A DNA stretch of 64,000 nucleotides from Gammaproteobacteria bacterium (GCA_016191285.1 JACPPA010000012.1:1-64000); one strand, 5' to 3'. Positions 1-9,536 are shown, counted from the first letter of the stretch. The notes: a model not told the origin generated them from the sequence alone. Numbers and translations: made by a program.

Positions 1-297
1 CGCTTTAGCGGCGAATCTTTGCAGGCGCTTGGGTTCAAAAGATTCGCGGATAAATCCGCTCCCACAAGAGTTGGATATCAAACCTAAGGGGCAGCTGCAG
101 ATCGTCCCGTGGGAGACGCTTTAGCGGCGAATCTTTGCAGGCGCTTGGGTTCAAAAGATTCGCGGATAAATCCGCTCCCACAAGAGTTGGATGTCAAACC
201 TAAGGGGCAGCTGCGGATCGTCCTGTGGGAGCCGCTTTAGCGGCGAATCTTTGCAGGCGCTTGGGTTCAAAAGATTCGCGGATAAATCCGCTCCCAC
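1..297. repeat. Tandem REP array, 116-bp unit
   Basis: Two and a half copies of a 116-bp unit start at positions 1, 117 and 233. Each holds a type B palindrome (CGCTTTAGCG core), a short linker, and a reverse-complement type A palindrome (GCGGATAAATCCGC) ending in CTCCCAC. Copies differ by only a few bases, so the amplification looks recent. The array lies immediately downstream of the PrsT-like gene, whose stop codon is about 5 bp from its edge, and it runs off the left window border. Confidence 0.9.
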
Positions 298-302
298 AGC
301 AA

Positions 303-2711
303 TTATTTCGTCGCCTCAAGCTTCGCGAGCGCCGCCTTAGCTTCTTTCACACCGCGATAATCGGGCGTTCCTTCGAGCGCTTGCTTCAAATTATCCTTGG
401 CCAGCACATCGTTGCCGAGCGTCACATAAGCCATGCCTAAGTGATAATGCATGATGGCGGCGTCCGGTGCCGCTTGCACGGCTTTCTCTAATATTTCCGC
501 TGCTTTTTGGGTGTCCCCGGTTTTATACGCGACCCAGCCGGCGGTATCGAGATACGCCGCTTGATTCGAAGCACCGAGACTCGCGGTCAACTCTTTCGCG
601 CGCTTGCGGCTGGCCTCATCGTCTTTGTATTCAATCAACAGCATCGCGAGATTATTTATCGCGAGCTCCGATTTGGGGTTCTCTTTTAACACGCGATCGT
701 ATTGTGCGATGGCATCATCGAGTTTGCCCGCCTTCTCAAGATAAGTCGCGAGCCCTGTGACCAACAGCGCTGAACCTTTAGTCGCCTCAATCCCCTTCTC
801 CATCGTCGCAATCGCGTCGCTTTCTTTACCATTCGCGACCTGCGCCGATGCCAGATTGCGATACAGAATTGCCCATTTATCGTTGATGCCAAGCGCCGTT
901 TCAAAAGTCTTCTGTGCGTCCGTATAACGCTTCGACGCCAACTGCAATTCACCGATTAAGTTATACGCGACGAAGTTCTTCGGATTACGCTCAACGACTT
1001 CCGCCAAGCGCTTTTCGGCGACATCCTGCTTACCCATGGCAAGATGACTCTTGATCAACTGCGACAACGGCTGCACCGCGTCTGGTGCGACCGCTAACGC
1101 GGATTCAAACTGCTCAAGGCTATCTGCGAGTTTGTTCTCACCTTGATACGCCAGCCCATCGAAATAAAACCCGGTGGCGTTGTTCGGCAAGGCAATCTTC
1201 AGGCGATCCGCCACCGCATGGGCCTTGGCCCAGTCTTTTTGATACACGCGAATTTTGAATATGGCTTCATACGCCTGTTCGTTGGTCGGCTGAATTTTTA
1301 AGACTTCTTCCAACTGACCGATGGCGCTGTCCAGATCTTTTTGTACCGAATAAACATTAGCCAAGTCGCCGCGCAGTGCGATATCGGAAGGATTCGCGTC
1401 AGCAGCCTTCTTAAGGGTGTCGATGGCGAGTTGCGGCTCCTTATTCACGAGATGCGCCTTGGCGAGTAACCGGCTCACTTCGGACGCGGTCGGATCATCC
1501 TTCATCGCCGCGCGATAGTCCGCAATCGCTGCCGTGGCATCGCCAGCGTCGAGCGCCAACGTGCCACGTAAAATCAAACCATCGCGATCGCGTGGATTAT
1601 CCTTAAGCACTTCTTCGACGAGCTTCTTCGCCCCAGGCTTATCGCCCTGGCGCGCGGTGACAACCGCCATTCGCGTCTTCGCCGATAGCGCCTCCGGGCT
1701 CGTCTTGTCTTTTTCACGATCGATGATCGTTTGATAAACCTCTTTGGCTTTGTCCGGCTTATTCGCCGCTTCATACAGCTTGCCGAGCGCCGCGCGCAAT
1801 TCATGATTATCCGCTTCAGCGTCGACCATCCCGACCAAGGTTGAGATCGCCTTGTCGCCATCGCGGTTCTTGGCTAGGAACTCGACGTAGTTCAGTTTGG
1901 CGGCGGTGGCTTCCTTGGGATCGTCCCTGATTTCTGCGATTGCACTTTTCAGTACGGCCTCGGTTTTATCGAGATCTTTTTGCGCGAGATAAAACTGCGC
2001 CAGGCGTAAGCGGTGGCCCAGAACCTTGGGCTCTTCTTTGACGATTTCCGCGAACAAGTCGCCGGCTTCCTTCGGCTTATTAAGCTGGCTGTACACCCGC
2101 GCGAGGATGGATTGAATGGTGGTGTTCTTAGGATCTGCCTCGATTGCCGTCTTCAACGCCGTGATACTTTCGTCCGGCTTACCCGCTTGCAAATATAGCG
2201 AGGCTAATAAGGCCGACGCATTGAGGTGGCCAGGTTTCGCTACCAACGCGGCCTTGGCATCGACCATCGCGCCATCCAGATCCTTATTCATGGCCTTAAG
2301 GCCAGCGGACAGGGTTAGTCCATCGGGATCTTTGGGATTAAGCGCCAGCAGCTTGTCGGAGATTTTTTTGGCTTCGTCGAAATTGTGACCAAGGAGATAA
2401 ATTTGCCCCATCTTCGACAAGGCTTGCTGGTGCTTGGGATCCGCTTCGATCACGGCGAGGTAATTCCCTGCCGCGCCACGCCAGTCTTGTACCTTTTCTA
2501 GTGTCTGCGCGAGCGCGAAGCGCGCCGGAACGTCCTTCGGATCAATCTGCAGCACGTTTTTGAATTCGAGTCGGGCTTTTTCGTAATTGCCTGCGTCGTA
2601 CAAGGCCTGGCCCTTTTGCATGTAGGCCGATTTTCGATCCGCCGCCCCACCGCAAGCGGTGAGTGCGGCGAGAAGAACGAGCAGAGTGGCGAATGAAACG
2701 CGCTTTAACAT
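303..2711 (-). CDS. prsT: PrsT-like TPR-repeat lipoprotein of the exosortase/EPS locus
   Basis: About 802 residues. The N-terminus MLKRVSFATLLVLLAALTAC is a lipoprotein signal with an LTAC lipobox, so the protein should be lipid-anchored at the periplasmic face. The rest is almost entirely tetratricopeptide repeats (for example AxxxYEKARLEFKNVLQIDP-type units). Large TPR lipoproteins of this kind (PrsT) accompany exosortase EPS loci and are thought to scaffold assembly or export; that role is family inference. The track start at 2732 adds seven residues. I prefer the ATG at 2711 because it begins the signal peptide and has AAGGG upstream. It is the last gene of the minus-strand locus here and is followed directly by a REP array. 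Confidence 0.85.
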   Translation of the reverse strand: MLKRVSFATLLVLLAALTACGGAADRKSAYMQKGQALYDAGNYEKARLEFKNVLQIDPKDVPARFALAQTLEKVQDWRGAAGNYLAVIEADPKHQQALSKMGQIYLLGHNFDEAKKISDKLLALNPKDPDGLTLSAGLKAMNKDLDGAMVDAKAALVAKPGHLNASALLASLYLQAGKPDESITALKTAIEADPKNTTIQSILARVYSQLNKPKEAGDLFAEIVKEEPKVLGHRLRLAQFYLAQKDLDKTEAVLKSAIAEIRDDPKEATAAKLNYVEFLAKNRDGDKAISTLVGMVDAEADNHELRAALGKLYEAANKPDKAKEVYQTIIDREKDKTSPEALSAKTRMAVVTARQGDKPGAKKLVEEVLKDNPRDRDGLILRGTLALDAGDATAAIADYRAAMKDDPTASEVSRLLAKAHLVNKEPQLAIDTLKKAADANPSDIALRGDLANVYSVQKDLDSAIGQLEEVLKIQPTNEQAYEAIFKIRVYQKDWAKAHAVADRLKIALPNNATGFYFDGLAYQGENKLADSLEQFESALAVAPDAVQPLSQLIKSHLAMGKQDVAEKRLAEVVERNPKNFVAYNLIGELQLASKRYTDAQKTFETALGINDKWAILYRNLASAQVANGKESDAIATMEKGIEATKGSALLVTGLATYLEKAGKLDDAIAQYDRVLKENPKSELAINNLAMLLIEYKDDEASRKRAKELTASLGASNQAAYLDTAGWVAYKTGDTQKAAEILEKAVQAAPDAAIMHYHLGMAYVTLGNDVLAKDNLKQALEGTPDYRGVKEAKAALAKLEATK

Positions 2712-2866
2712 AGGTATCCGTGCCCTTGGCATTTAAGAATTCACGCGAATTCTACCCAACCTCGGATTAAAAAACCGTAACAAAATAGGCATCTTGGGGC
2801 CGTCACCGAAATTTGAGTTGAACTTTGAGAGCGCGAGGGAGCGATTGAATTAGGGTTTGATCTGCC

Positions 2867-2944
2867 AAGATTCGCGGATAAATCCGCTCCCACGAGAGGG
2901 ACAGCCACAGATCGTCCTGTGGGAGCCGCTTTAGCGGCGAATCT
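2867..2944. repeat. REP doublet (A then B)
   Basis: Reverse-complement type A palindrome, a 25-bp linker, then a type B palindrome ending GCGAATCT. It abuts the stop codon of the RAYT gene and so lies between the transposase gene and prsT. Confidence 0.85.
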
Positions 2945-2948
2945 CAAC

Positions 2949-3410
2949 CTACCTACCAATCCAGACTGCATCCCATAACGGATAATCACCGACTCGCCGC
3001 ACCAAGCCTGCGCGTATTGGATTCGCGACGATATATCGAGCGAAGGGCAATAGCTGATGCTCATGCCGAATCGCCTGGTCGTAGAATCCAGCTTGCCACA
3101 GCGGCCCGAGATGCCCGTACATCTTTCGCAGCCTAAACGTCGTCCGCGACTTTATCCGACCGACAACACGCTGAAGCTCTCCGTCCTCGAGAACCACTAG
3201 CCAATGAAAATGATTAGGCATCACCACCCAGGCGAGGGATTGCACGAGATGCGCATCTTCCGCCCAGCGCATTTCAGAAACCAGCACTCGTCCGCAAAAA
3301 AAGTCCGCGAAAAGCGGTCGACGAGCATGGGTTCTAGCGGTGACAAAATAGGCTCGTCCGCGTTCGGAACAGCGCCCCTTACGGAGAGCGCAACTGTGGA
3401 ATCGCGGCAT
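2949..3410 (-). CDS. REP-associated tyrosine transposase (RAYT, Y1_Tnp family)
   Basis: About 153 residues. The motif PNHFHWLVV carries the HUH metal-binding histidines, and the tyrosine of AGFYDQAIR is the likely nucleophile, followed by the family's RYIVANPIRAGLV segment. RAYTs are single-copy, domesticated relatives of IS200/IS605 transposases that bind and cut REP palindromes. I chose the ATG at 3410 over the TTG at 3416 because AAGGAGG lies 8 nt upstream. The gene is flanked on both sides by REP doublets (2867-2944 and 3461-3655), the usual REPtron layout. All motifs needed for activity appear intact; activity itself is not shown. Confidence 0.92.
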   Translation of the reverse strand: MPRFHSCALRKGRCSERGRAYFVTARTHARRPLFADFFCGRVLVSEMRWAEDAHLVQSLAWVVMPNHFHWLVVLEDGELQRVVGRIKSRTTFRLRKMYGHLGPLWQAGFYDQAIRHEHQLLPFARYIVANPIRAGLVRRVGDYPLWDAVWIGR

Positions 3411-3460
3411 ATACAAACCCTCCTTGGCTTGTGTCGAGCGCAGGCTAGATTTTAGCGCCC

Positions 3461-3655
3461 ATTCGCGGATAAATCCGCTCCCACAACAATAAATGCATCG
3501 CCGGCTGAGCCACTTGTGAGAGCTGTCTTTGTGGGAGCCGCTTTAGCGGCGAATCTTTGCAGGCGCTTAGGCTCAAAAGATTCGCGGATAAATCCGCTCC
3601 CACGAGAGGGACAGCCACAGATCGTCCTGTGGGAGCCGCTTTAGCGGCGAATCTT
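3461..3655. repeat. Two REP doublets upstream of RAYT
   Basis: Order is A (reverse), B, A (reverse), B. The second doublet shares the linker GAGAGGGACAGCCACAGATC with the doublet at 2867-2944, so these are recent copies of one unit. The last palindrome overlaps the stop codon of fcl. Confidence 0.88.
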
Positions 3656-4613
3656 ATCGAGATCGAACTTGAGGCTCGGTCTCCGCCGCAAAATTTGCCT
3701 TAAACCATTCGTACGTTTCACGCACCCCCGCTTCAAGGTCAATGCGCGCGCGCCAGCCCAACGTATTAATTTTCGCTGTATCAACCAGTTTCCGTGGTGT
3801 GCCATCGGGCTTCGACCGATCGAACTCTAGCCCACCCTTGAACCCCACTACCCGCTTTATGAGCTCAGCCAGGGCTAGGATCGATAAGTCCTCCCCTACC
3901 CCAATATTCACGATTTCCGCGGCATCGTAGTGTTGCATCAGGAACAAACACGCTTCAGCACAATCGTCCACATGCAGAAACTCGCGCAGCGGCGTGCCGC
4001 TGCCCCACACAGTCACCGTCGCCGCGCGTGCGATTTTTGCGTCATGAAACTTGCGGATCAGCGCCGGCATGACATGCGACGACGACAAATCGAAATTATC
4101 AAACGGGCCATAAAGATTGGTCGGCATGGCGCTAATGAAGTGCCGCCCATGTTGCCGGCGATAGGCCTGACACAACTTAATGCCCGCAATCTTCGCCACC
4201 GCGTACCATTCATTGGTGGGTTCGAGCGGGCCGCTGAGTAGATATTCTTCCTTCAATGGTTGCGGTGCGAGCTTGGGGTAAATGCAGGTACTGCCAAGAA
4301 AGAGCAGCTTTTCTACATTGCACGCGTGTGCCGCATGAATGAGGTTGGCTTCGATCATCAGGTTATCGTAAAGAAAGTCCGCTGGCAGGCTGTCGTTGGC
4401 GAGAATGCCACCGACCTTGGCGGCTGCGACGTAGACTTGGGCGGGCAAATGCTCGCGTAGGTAGGCGTGGACTGCGCGTGAATCCAGTAAGTCCAATTCA
4501 TTGCGAGTTGGTGCAAGAATGTTCGAACACCCTTCGCGCTTGAGCGCTCGAATGATGGCCGAGCCGACCATGCCGCGAGCGCCGGCGACGAAGATTTTTG
4601 TATTGCGATTCAT
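3654..4613 (-). CDS. fcl: GDP-L-fucose synthase
   Basis: 319 residues, the usual length. It is an extended short-chain dehydrogenase: the N-terminal Rossmann motif GARGMVGSA binds NADPH and the catalytic YxxxK is seen in EWYAVAKIAG. It carries out the 3,5-epimerisation and 4-reduction of GDP-4-keto-6-deoxymannose to GDP-L-fucose in the cytoplasm. The partner Gmd is the next gene upstream (about 230 bp away, with REPs between), so together they make GDP-fucose for the EPS. The stop codon lies within the edge of a REP palindrome, so the last residues (QVRSR) could be affected by REP insertion. Confidence 0.93.
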   Translation of the reverse strand: MNRNTKIFVAGARGMVGSAIIRALKREGCSNILAPTRNELDLLDSRAVHAYLREHLPAQVYVAAAKVGGILANDSLPADFLYDNLMIEANLIHAAHACNVEKLLFLGSTCIYPKLAPQPLKEEYLLSGPLEPTNEWYAVAKIAGIKLCQAYRRQHGRHFISAMPTNLYGPFDNFDLSSSHVMPALIRKFHDAKIARAATVTVWGSGTPLREFLHVDDCAEACLFLMQHYDAAEIVNIGVGEDLSILALAELIKRVVGFKGGLEFDRSKPDGTPRKLVDTAKINTLGWRARIDLEAGVRETYEWFKANFAAETEPQVRSR

Positions 4614-4644
4614 TGAATTGTTTTATGCCCCTTTTGGATCAGTC

Positions 4645-4783
4645 AAGATTCGCGAATAAATTCGCTCCCACAAGGCAAAGGTGATCTGTGGCTTAATCTT
4701 GTGGGAGCCGCTTCAGCGGCGAATCTTTCAAAGCTCGTCTCATCATCTAACTCGCCAAGATTCGCGGATAAATCCGCTCCCAC
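4645..4783. repeat. REP doublet plus single REP between fcl and gmd
   Basis: A type A palindrome with a compensated stem (GCGAATAAATTCGC in place of GCGGATAAATCCGC) is paired with a type B copy (GCCGCTTCAGCGGC). A lone type A copy follows at 4757-4783. The paired changes in the first copy keep the stem intact. Confidence 0.85.
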
Positions 4784-4841
4784 AGGAGCTTTTCATGTAC
4801 TCATAAAAATATAGATCCTATCCGCGACCCTCAAAGCTCAC

Positions 4842-5930
4842 TTATTCATAATAATCAAACACCCGATACCCTTCGCGCTTACAGAACTCATCTTTCTCAG
4901 CGTCGCGCCGATCCTCAGCGACCATTTCTTTGACCATTTGCTCGAGTGAGGTGGTTGCTTCCCACCCGAGTTTGGCTTTCGCTTTACTGGGATCGCCGAG
5001 CAAGGTTTCCACTTCAGTCGGGCGGAAATAGCGCGGATCTACTTCCACGCGCACTGTACCTGTCGCGGTGTCGATGCCCTGCTCCGCCACGCCTTGGCCC
5101 TTCCATGCCAGACTAACCCCAATCTCCTTGAACGCCGCGTTCACGAAGTTGCGTACGGATACCTGACGACCCGTGGCCACCACATAATCGTCCGCTTCCG
5201 CTTGCTGCAACATTAGGTACATGGCCTGCACATAATCCCGCGCATGACCCCAATCGCGGAGCGCATCCAAATTTCCGAGATAGATCTTCTCTTGCAAACC
5301 AAGGCTGATCCGCGCGGTCGCCCGCGTAATCTTGCGCGTGACGAAAGTCTCGCCGCGGATCGGCGATTCATGATTGAAAAGAATGCCGTTGCAGCAGAAC
5401 ATGCCATAGGCTTCGCGATAATTCACGCAGATCCAATAGCCATACACTTTCGCCGCGCCATACGGACTGCGCGGATAAAACGGCGTGGTTTCCGTCTGTG
5501 GAATTTCCTGCACCTTGCCGTACATTTCACTGGTCGAGGCTTGATAGAAGCGAGTTTTCTTCTCTAGCCCCAAAATGCGAATCGCTTCCAACAGCCGCAG
5601 CGTCCCAATCGCATCCGCGTTCGCGGTGTATTCCGGCGTTTCAAACGACACCGCTACGTGACTTTGCGCGGCCAAGTTATAGATCTCGTCGGGCTTAACC
5701 TGCTGCACAATGCGGATGAGATTCGTGGAATCCGTAAGATCCCCATAATGCAAAACTAGCTGGCGATTTTTCTCGTGCGGATCTTGATACAGATGATCAA
5801 TGCGTCCGGTATTGAAACTCGACGAGCGGCGTTTGATGCCGTGAACCTCGTAGCCTTTTTTCAGCAGAAATTCGCTTAGGTAGGCGCCGTCCTGGCCGGT
5901 TACGCCGGTGATTAGTGCTTTCTTAGTCAT
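4842..5930 (-). CDS. gmd: GDP-mannose 4,6-dehydratase
   Basis: 362 residues, typical length. The N-terminal [10 protein letters not shown] motif is the NADP-binding glycine motif of Gmd. [15 protein letters not shown] is a Gmd signature, and the active-site YxxxK is in [15 protein letters not shown]. It converts GDP-mannose to GDP-4-keto-6-deoxymannose, the substrate of Fcl downstream. GDP-mannose would come from ManC at 35.0 kb. The first gene upstream is the initiating transferase, separated by a REP cluster, so the pair may form its own transcription unit. Confidence 0.95.
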   Translation of the reverse strand: MTKKALITGVTGQDGAYLSEFLLKKGYEVHGIKRRSSSFNTGRIDHLYQDPHEKNRQLVLHYGDLTDSTNLIRIVQQVKPDEIYNLAAQSHVAVSFETPEYTANADAIGTLRLLEAIRILGLEKKTRFYQASTSEMYGKVQEIPQTETTPFYPRSPYGAAKVYGYWICVNYREAYGMFCCNGILFNHESPIRGETFVTRKITRATARISLGLQEKIYLGNLDALRDWGHARDYVQAMYLMLQQAEADDYVVATGRQVSVRNFVNAAFKEIGVSLAWKGQGVAEQGIDTATGTVRVEVDPRYFRPTEVETLLGDPSKAKAKLGWEATTSLEQMVKEMVAEDRRDAEKDEFCKREGYRVFDYYE

Positions 5931-6007
5931 GATCTATTTCTCTCAAGCCTGCGCGAATTTTACGCGAGATTCTATGTCATGAGACGTCAATTGAGTCTCC
6001 GAAAGCT

Positions 6008-6195
6008 ATTCGCGGATAAATCCGCTCCCACAGGGATAAAGCGGGCTGTGGCTTATTTTGTGGGAGCCGCTTCAGCGGCGAATCTTTCAAGGCTCGTCCC
6101 ATCATCTAATTCGCCAAGATTCGCGGATAAATCCGCTCCCACAGGGAAAGGTAAGCTGTGGCTTATCTTGTGGGAGCCGCTTCAGCGGCGAATCC
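6008..6195. repeat. Two REP doublets downstream of the initiating transferase
   Basis: Order is A (reverse), B, A (reverse), B, with near-identical linkers (GGGATAAAGCGGGCTGTGGC and GGGAAAGGTAAGCTGTGGC), suggesting duplication of a whole doublet. The last B copy runs into GAATCCGCTCCCGC. These are the last REPs before a REP-free stretch of about 15 kb. Confidence 0.87.
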
Positions 6196-6215
6196 GCTCC
6201 CGCAATCATTGCATC

Positions 6216-7856
6216 TTAAAGCCATAGCGCCTTCACAGTGAACACAGCCAGGACTGTGACAACCACTCCGCGGATCAGCCATTCCTTGTCGAGGGTTTGC
6301 GAGATCAAAAGTTCGGTCGCGTAATAGAGCACGACTGCTTTCGCCGCCACCTCGCCGATATCGCCGGTCACGAGCGCCGTGCCCACCATGTTGGGCACGA
6401 TAAGCACGGCGAAGATTACGAGAAAGTCCATTGGGGTGGCGCGAAACTGGCGTGTGCGCGAAAAGCGATAGGAGATTGCCAACGCGAGGATCAGGACGCC
6501 GAAAAAAGCATTTTCCAGCGTGAAAAATGCGGAGTTCACACGCAGCGCGGTCACGTAATAATAAACAGCGGCCGTCAACGTGGTGCCAATCAGAAGCCTT
6601 TCGAGCAAGCCGATCTTGCCTCGGCCACGGGTGAGGAACACGCCCACAATAGATAGGCACATCAGGGCGAATACCGTAATCGCGGCGTCATACGGAATAG
6701 CAGGCGCCGAGAGAATCGCGAATGCCGCATAACTTGGCACGGCAACCGCGATAAACGTCGTCGGGTAGGTCTCCAAAACGCCGCTGCGTTTAAGTCTACC
6801 GATCAAGTCCGATAGCGGGGTTAGTTGATCCGTCGGATAGCGGGCATGCGCACGCCATCCGGTTCGCGCTGCGAGTTGGAACATCGCGATGGTGGCAAAC
6901 GAAAATCCGCCAAAGAGCGCCAGGTTGGTGAGATCCGACTGATACCGGCAATACACTCCGCTCGTCACCAACAATGCCTGCGCGGCATAGATCATCACCA
7001 CCGCTTCATAGTGGTCGTAACCCAGTGACAGTAATTTGTGATGCAGATGATTGCGGTCCGGCTTGAAGGGCGAACCGCCTTCGTACAATCGCTGCCCCAT
7101 AACAATGAAAGTATCCAAAATCGGTAGCCCAAGCAGGAGCAAGGCCATGGCGGGGCTCAGCGCGGGGTTACTTTTTTGGGTTAACAGGATCACCAGCACG
7201 CCGGCGGCAAAGCCGAGTAATTGGCTACCAGCGTCCCCCATGAACACTTGCGCGGGGAAGGTATTAAAGCGCAGAAATCCAACGATGGAACCCATGATGG
7301 CCGTAGATAGTATAAGCAAGGTGCCGTCACCCGACAGATACGCCAATACGCTAATCGCGGCAATGCTCATGAATGTAGTGCCGCCAGCGAGACCATCCAA
7401 CCCATCCGCGAGATTTATCGCGTTCGTTATTCCGAGTAGCGCAAAAATAGTTAGCGCAACCGAAGCCCCATAAGGAATAGATTCAAGGCTGTGGAATGGC
7501 ACAAATTTAATGGCGATGCCGCCGTAAAACACCACAATGCAAATCGCAACCAGCTGCCCTAGGAATTTGTAACGATAGCTTAAGGTGTGCCGATCATCCC
7601 ACACTCCGAAGACGAGAATGACGCCAAAGGCGAGCAAAAAAGCGAGTACCTCGGTTGACCGCTGGACCCAAATGACGATGGGGGTAATGGCGCCCGCCGC
7701 CATCGCGATGCCCCCCACCCGAGCAATGGGCGCCGTATGCACCTTGCGCTCGTTCGGCATATCGACAAACGAAAAACGCGCGGCAGATTTCATCAACGGT
7801 GGGATCAAGACCATCGTAATGAACATCGCGACGATGAAAACAAAAGTGGCAAGCAT
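6216..7856 (-). CDS. Undecaprenyl-phosphate sugar-1-phosphate transferase (MraY/WecA family)
   Basis: 546 residues, polytopic membrane protein. The N-terminal 330 residues are the family core: DMPNERKVHTAPIARVGG, the Mg-binding loop NLADGLDGLAGG, FMGDAGSQLLGF, and the histidine loop PDRNHLHHKLL. This enzyme moves a HexNAc-1-phosphate, usually GlcNAc, onto undecaprenyl phosphate to start the lipid-linked repeat unit. Normal members have about 350 residues; here about 200 further residues contain at least six extra hydrophobic segments with no motif I recognise. It starts 6 bp after the exosortase stop, so the two are co-transcribed. Substrate specificity is inferred. Confidence 0.88.
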   Translation of the reverse strand: MLATFVFIVAMFITMVLIPPLMKSAARFSFVDMPNERKVHTAPIARVGGIAMAAGAITPIVIWVQRSTEVLAFLLAFGVILVFGVWDDRHTLSYRYKFLGQLVAICIVVFYGGIAIKFVPFHSLESIPYGASVALTIFALLGITNAINLADGLDGLAGGTTFMSIAAISVLAYLSGDGTLLILSTAIMGSIVGFLRFNTFPAQVFMGDAGSQLLGFAAGVLVILLTQKSNPALSPAMALLLLGLPILDTFIVMGQRLYEGGSPFKPDRNHLHHKLLSLGYDHYEAVVMIYAAQALLVTSGVYCRYQSDLTNLALFGGFSFATIAMFQLAARTGWRAHARYPTDQLTPLSDLIGRLKRSGVLETYPTTFIAVAVPSYAAFAILSAPAIPYDAAITVFALMCLSIVGVFLTRGRGKIGLLERLLIGTTLTAAVYYYVTALRVNSAFFTLENAFFGVLILALAISYRFSRTRQFRATPMDFLVIFAVLIVPNMVGTALVTGDIGEVAAKAVVLYYATELLISQTLDKEWLIRGVVVTVLAVFTVKALWL

Positions 7857-7862
7857 TCGGTG

Positions 7863-9470
7863 CTAGTTCGGGATGTAGCGGGAGAGGATCGGGCTTAGCT
7901 GTTGGGCGAATCGGGTGAGTGCAGCATCCAGTTTTATTTCGTCCCCGCCTTGCGGCATGGCGATGGTCAAGCGGATAAGCGAACCATCCGTACGATTGCG
8001 CGTGATCGCGTCCCAGAAAATGAATGCTTTAACCAAGTATTCATTCGTAATCGTGCGGCCGCGCTGCTGAAACCAATAATAGACCACTTGCTTCTGATCA
8101 CCGTAGCTAATGAGCGCGCGATTCACGCGCAAGGGGCGCCCATTGAAGATGACTCCCTCTAAGTTTCGTTGCGTTAATGACTGAATTTCCCAGCCGCCGC
8201 CCGGCAGGCACGAGCGCGGCGAATGGACCGACTGCCCCTTCCGCTGCGATTCATAGTAGGCGCTATAAAAATTGATGTGCGCGCCCGCCGCATCGTGATA
8301 GTTGATAAGCGCATAGTCGGTGAATTTGAGCGCATCGATATAGATTTGATCGAGCACATCCCGCTGACCTTCCCAATCGCCGAGTTTGCTTGGGAATTCC
8401 GCGAAAGCCGTGCGGTCCGGCACCAATTCCCGGCGATCCGGAAGCATGGCGGTCACCAACGCGACCAGCGCTAGAATGACACCCGAGATTACGAAGGGTA
8501 GCGGCACCGCGCGCGGTAGCACCGCGCTACCCGTGGGGATTGTTACCGGGGCCTCCATCCCAAAGACTTCGCGTAACGGCCGACGATCGCCAGTGAGCCG
8601 CATCAGCAACCACATCTCGGCAAAGAGCACCGCGAAGCAGGCCATAAAAACAGCCCAGCCTTCAAAGTCGTGCAGAAATCCTTCGGCCATCGACTGGCCC
8701 CAGTAGTTCACCATGATCCCGATCACGCCGATGCGAAAGCTATTCATCAATACCGTAATTGGGATCGTCGAAAGAAAAATCACGGCGCGCTTCCACAGCG
8801 CCGCGTGGTAGAAGTAGGCCACGATGAACCCGATGGTCATCAGCGGAAACAGATAGCGCAGCCCGTTGCACGCCTCGACCACCTGCAGCTTGTAACTCCC
8901 CAGGTCGATAACATTTCCTTCTAAATAAACGCTAATGTGAAAGAGCCGGATCACCACCACCCCAAGCGCCGACGACAAGAGCTGCAGCTTGGCGGACAAA
9001 TTGTTATAGAGAAACGCGGGTAACGGGATCATGAAGGCCAGAATGAGCAAGGGAATGGCGATAACCCGAAACGCGCGCCAACCGATAAGACTTAGCACCA
9101 CGCCATAGAGCACGATCAAAAACGCGTATTGCACCACCGTGTAGATGGTTGCCAAGTCTCCCGCCATGAAGAGTAGAAGACCAAACACCACCACGCCCAC
9201 CCCAAGCCAACTGAGTTCGGAGGGGATCCGTGCGAGCTCTCCGGCGCGCTGCCAAATGAGGTAGAGAGAGATGATGGGGATGAGGATGCCGTGGCTGTAT
9301 TCGGGGGCGCCGATCCACATGCTGTACATTCTGCTTAGACCGGGCCAGAACAGCACGGCTAAGATGAGGGCGACGATAGCAACCAGGGACCACATGGCGC
9401 GGTCGATCCGCCACGCCACCACCGGAACAGTCGATGATCCGCTCACCGCTGGACTTGGATTAGCGTTCAC
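7863..9470 (-). CDS. Exosortase fused to EpsI (DUF3485) domain
   Basis: 535 residues from a GTG start. Residues 1 to about 300 form a multi-spanning exosortase with the catalytic triad visible: Cys in VVEACNGLRYLFP, Arg in LMNSFRIG, His in LHDFEGW. After about residue 320 follows an EpsI/DUF3485 periplasmic domain (INFYSAYYESQRKGQSVHSPRSCLPGGGW). Exosortases are predicted to cleave and attach proteins with PEP-CTERM-like tails, and are genetically tied to EPS loci. The EpsI fusion fits XrtA or XrtD subclasses; I cannot separate them by eye. No protein in this window carries a recognisable PEP-CTERM or VPLPA-CTERM tail, so its substrates must lie elsewhere. Confidence 0.9.
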   Translation of the reverse strand: MNANPSPAVSGSSTVPVVAWRIDRAMWSLVAIVALILAVLFWPGLSRMYSMWIGAPEYSHGILIPIISLYLIWQRAGELARIPSELSWLGVGVVVFGLLLFMAGDLATIYTVVQYAFLIVLYGVVLSLIGWRAFRVIAIPLLILAFMIPLPAFLYNNLSAKLQLLSSALGVVVIRLFHISVYLEGNVIDLGSYKLQVVEACNGLRYLFPLMTIGFIVAYFYHAALWKRAVIFLSTIPITVLMNSFRIGVIGIMVNYWGQSMAEGFLHDFEGWAVFMACFAVLFAEMWLLMRLTGDRRPLREVFGMEAPVTIPTGSAVLPRAVPLPFVISGVILALVALVTAMLPDRRELVPDRTAFAEFPSKLGDWEGQRDVLDQIYIDALKFTDYALINYHDAAGAHINFYSAYYESQRKGQSVHSPRSCLPGGGWEIQSLTQRNLEGVIFNGRPLRVNRALISYGDQKQVVYYWFQQRGRTITNEYLVKAFIFWDAITRNRTDGSLIRLTIAMPQGGDEIKLDAALTRFAQQLSPILSRYIPN

Positions 9471-9536
9471 GACCAGTCATTCGTTCTAGCGCGTTCTTCG
9501 CGCACGCCAACGCCTCAATTTTGCTTAACACAGGAA

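Noticed and set aside
1-300. Possible CRISPR or minisatellite
   Set aside because: The 116-bp units consist of REP palindromes with identical linkers.
2741-3064. 107-aa minus-strand ORF overlapping the RAYT gene
   Set aside because: Shadow of the RAYT frame and REP sequence.
7863-9470. Naming the exosortase XrtA or XrtD
   Set aside because: The EpsI fusion is seen in more than one subclass; a tree is needed.
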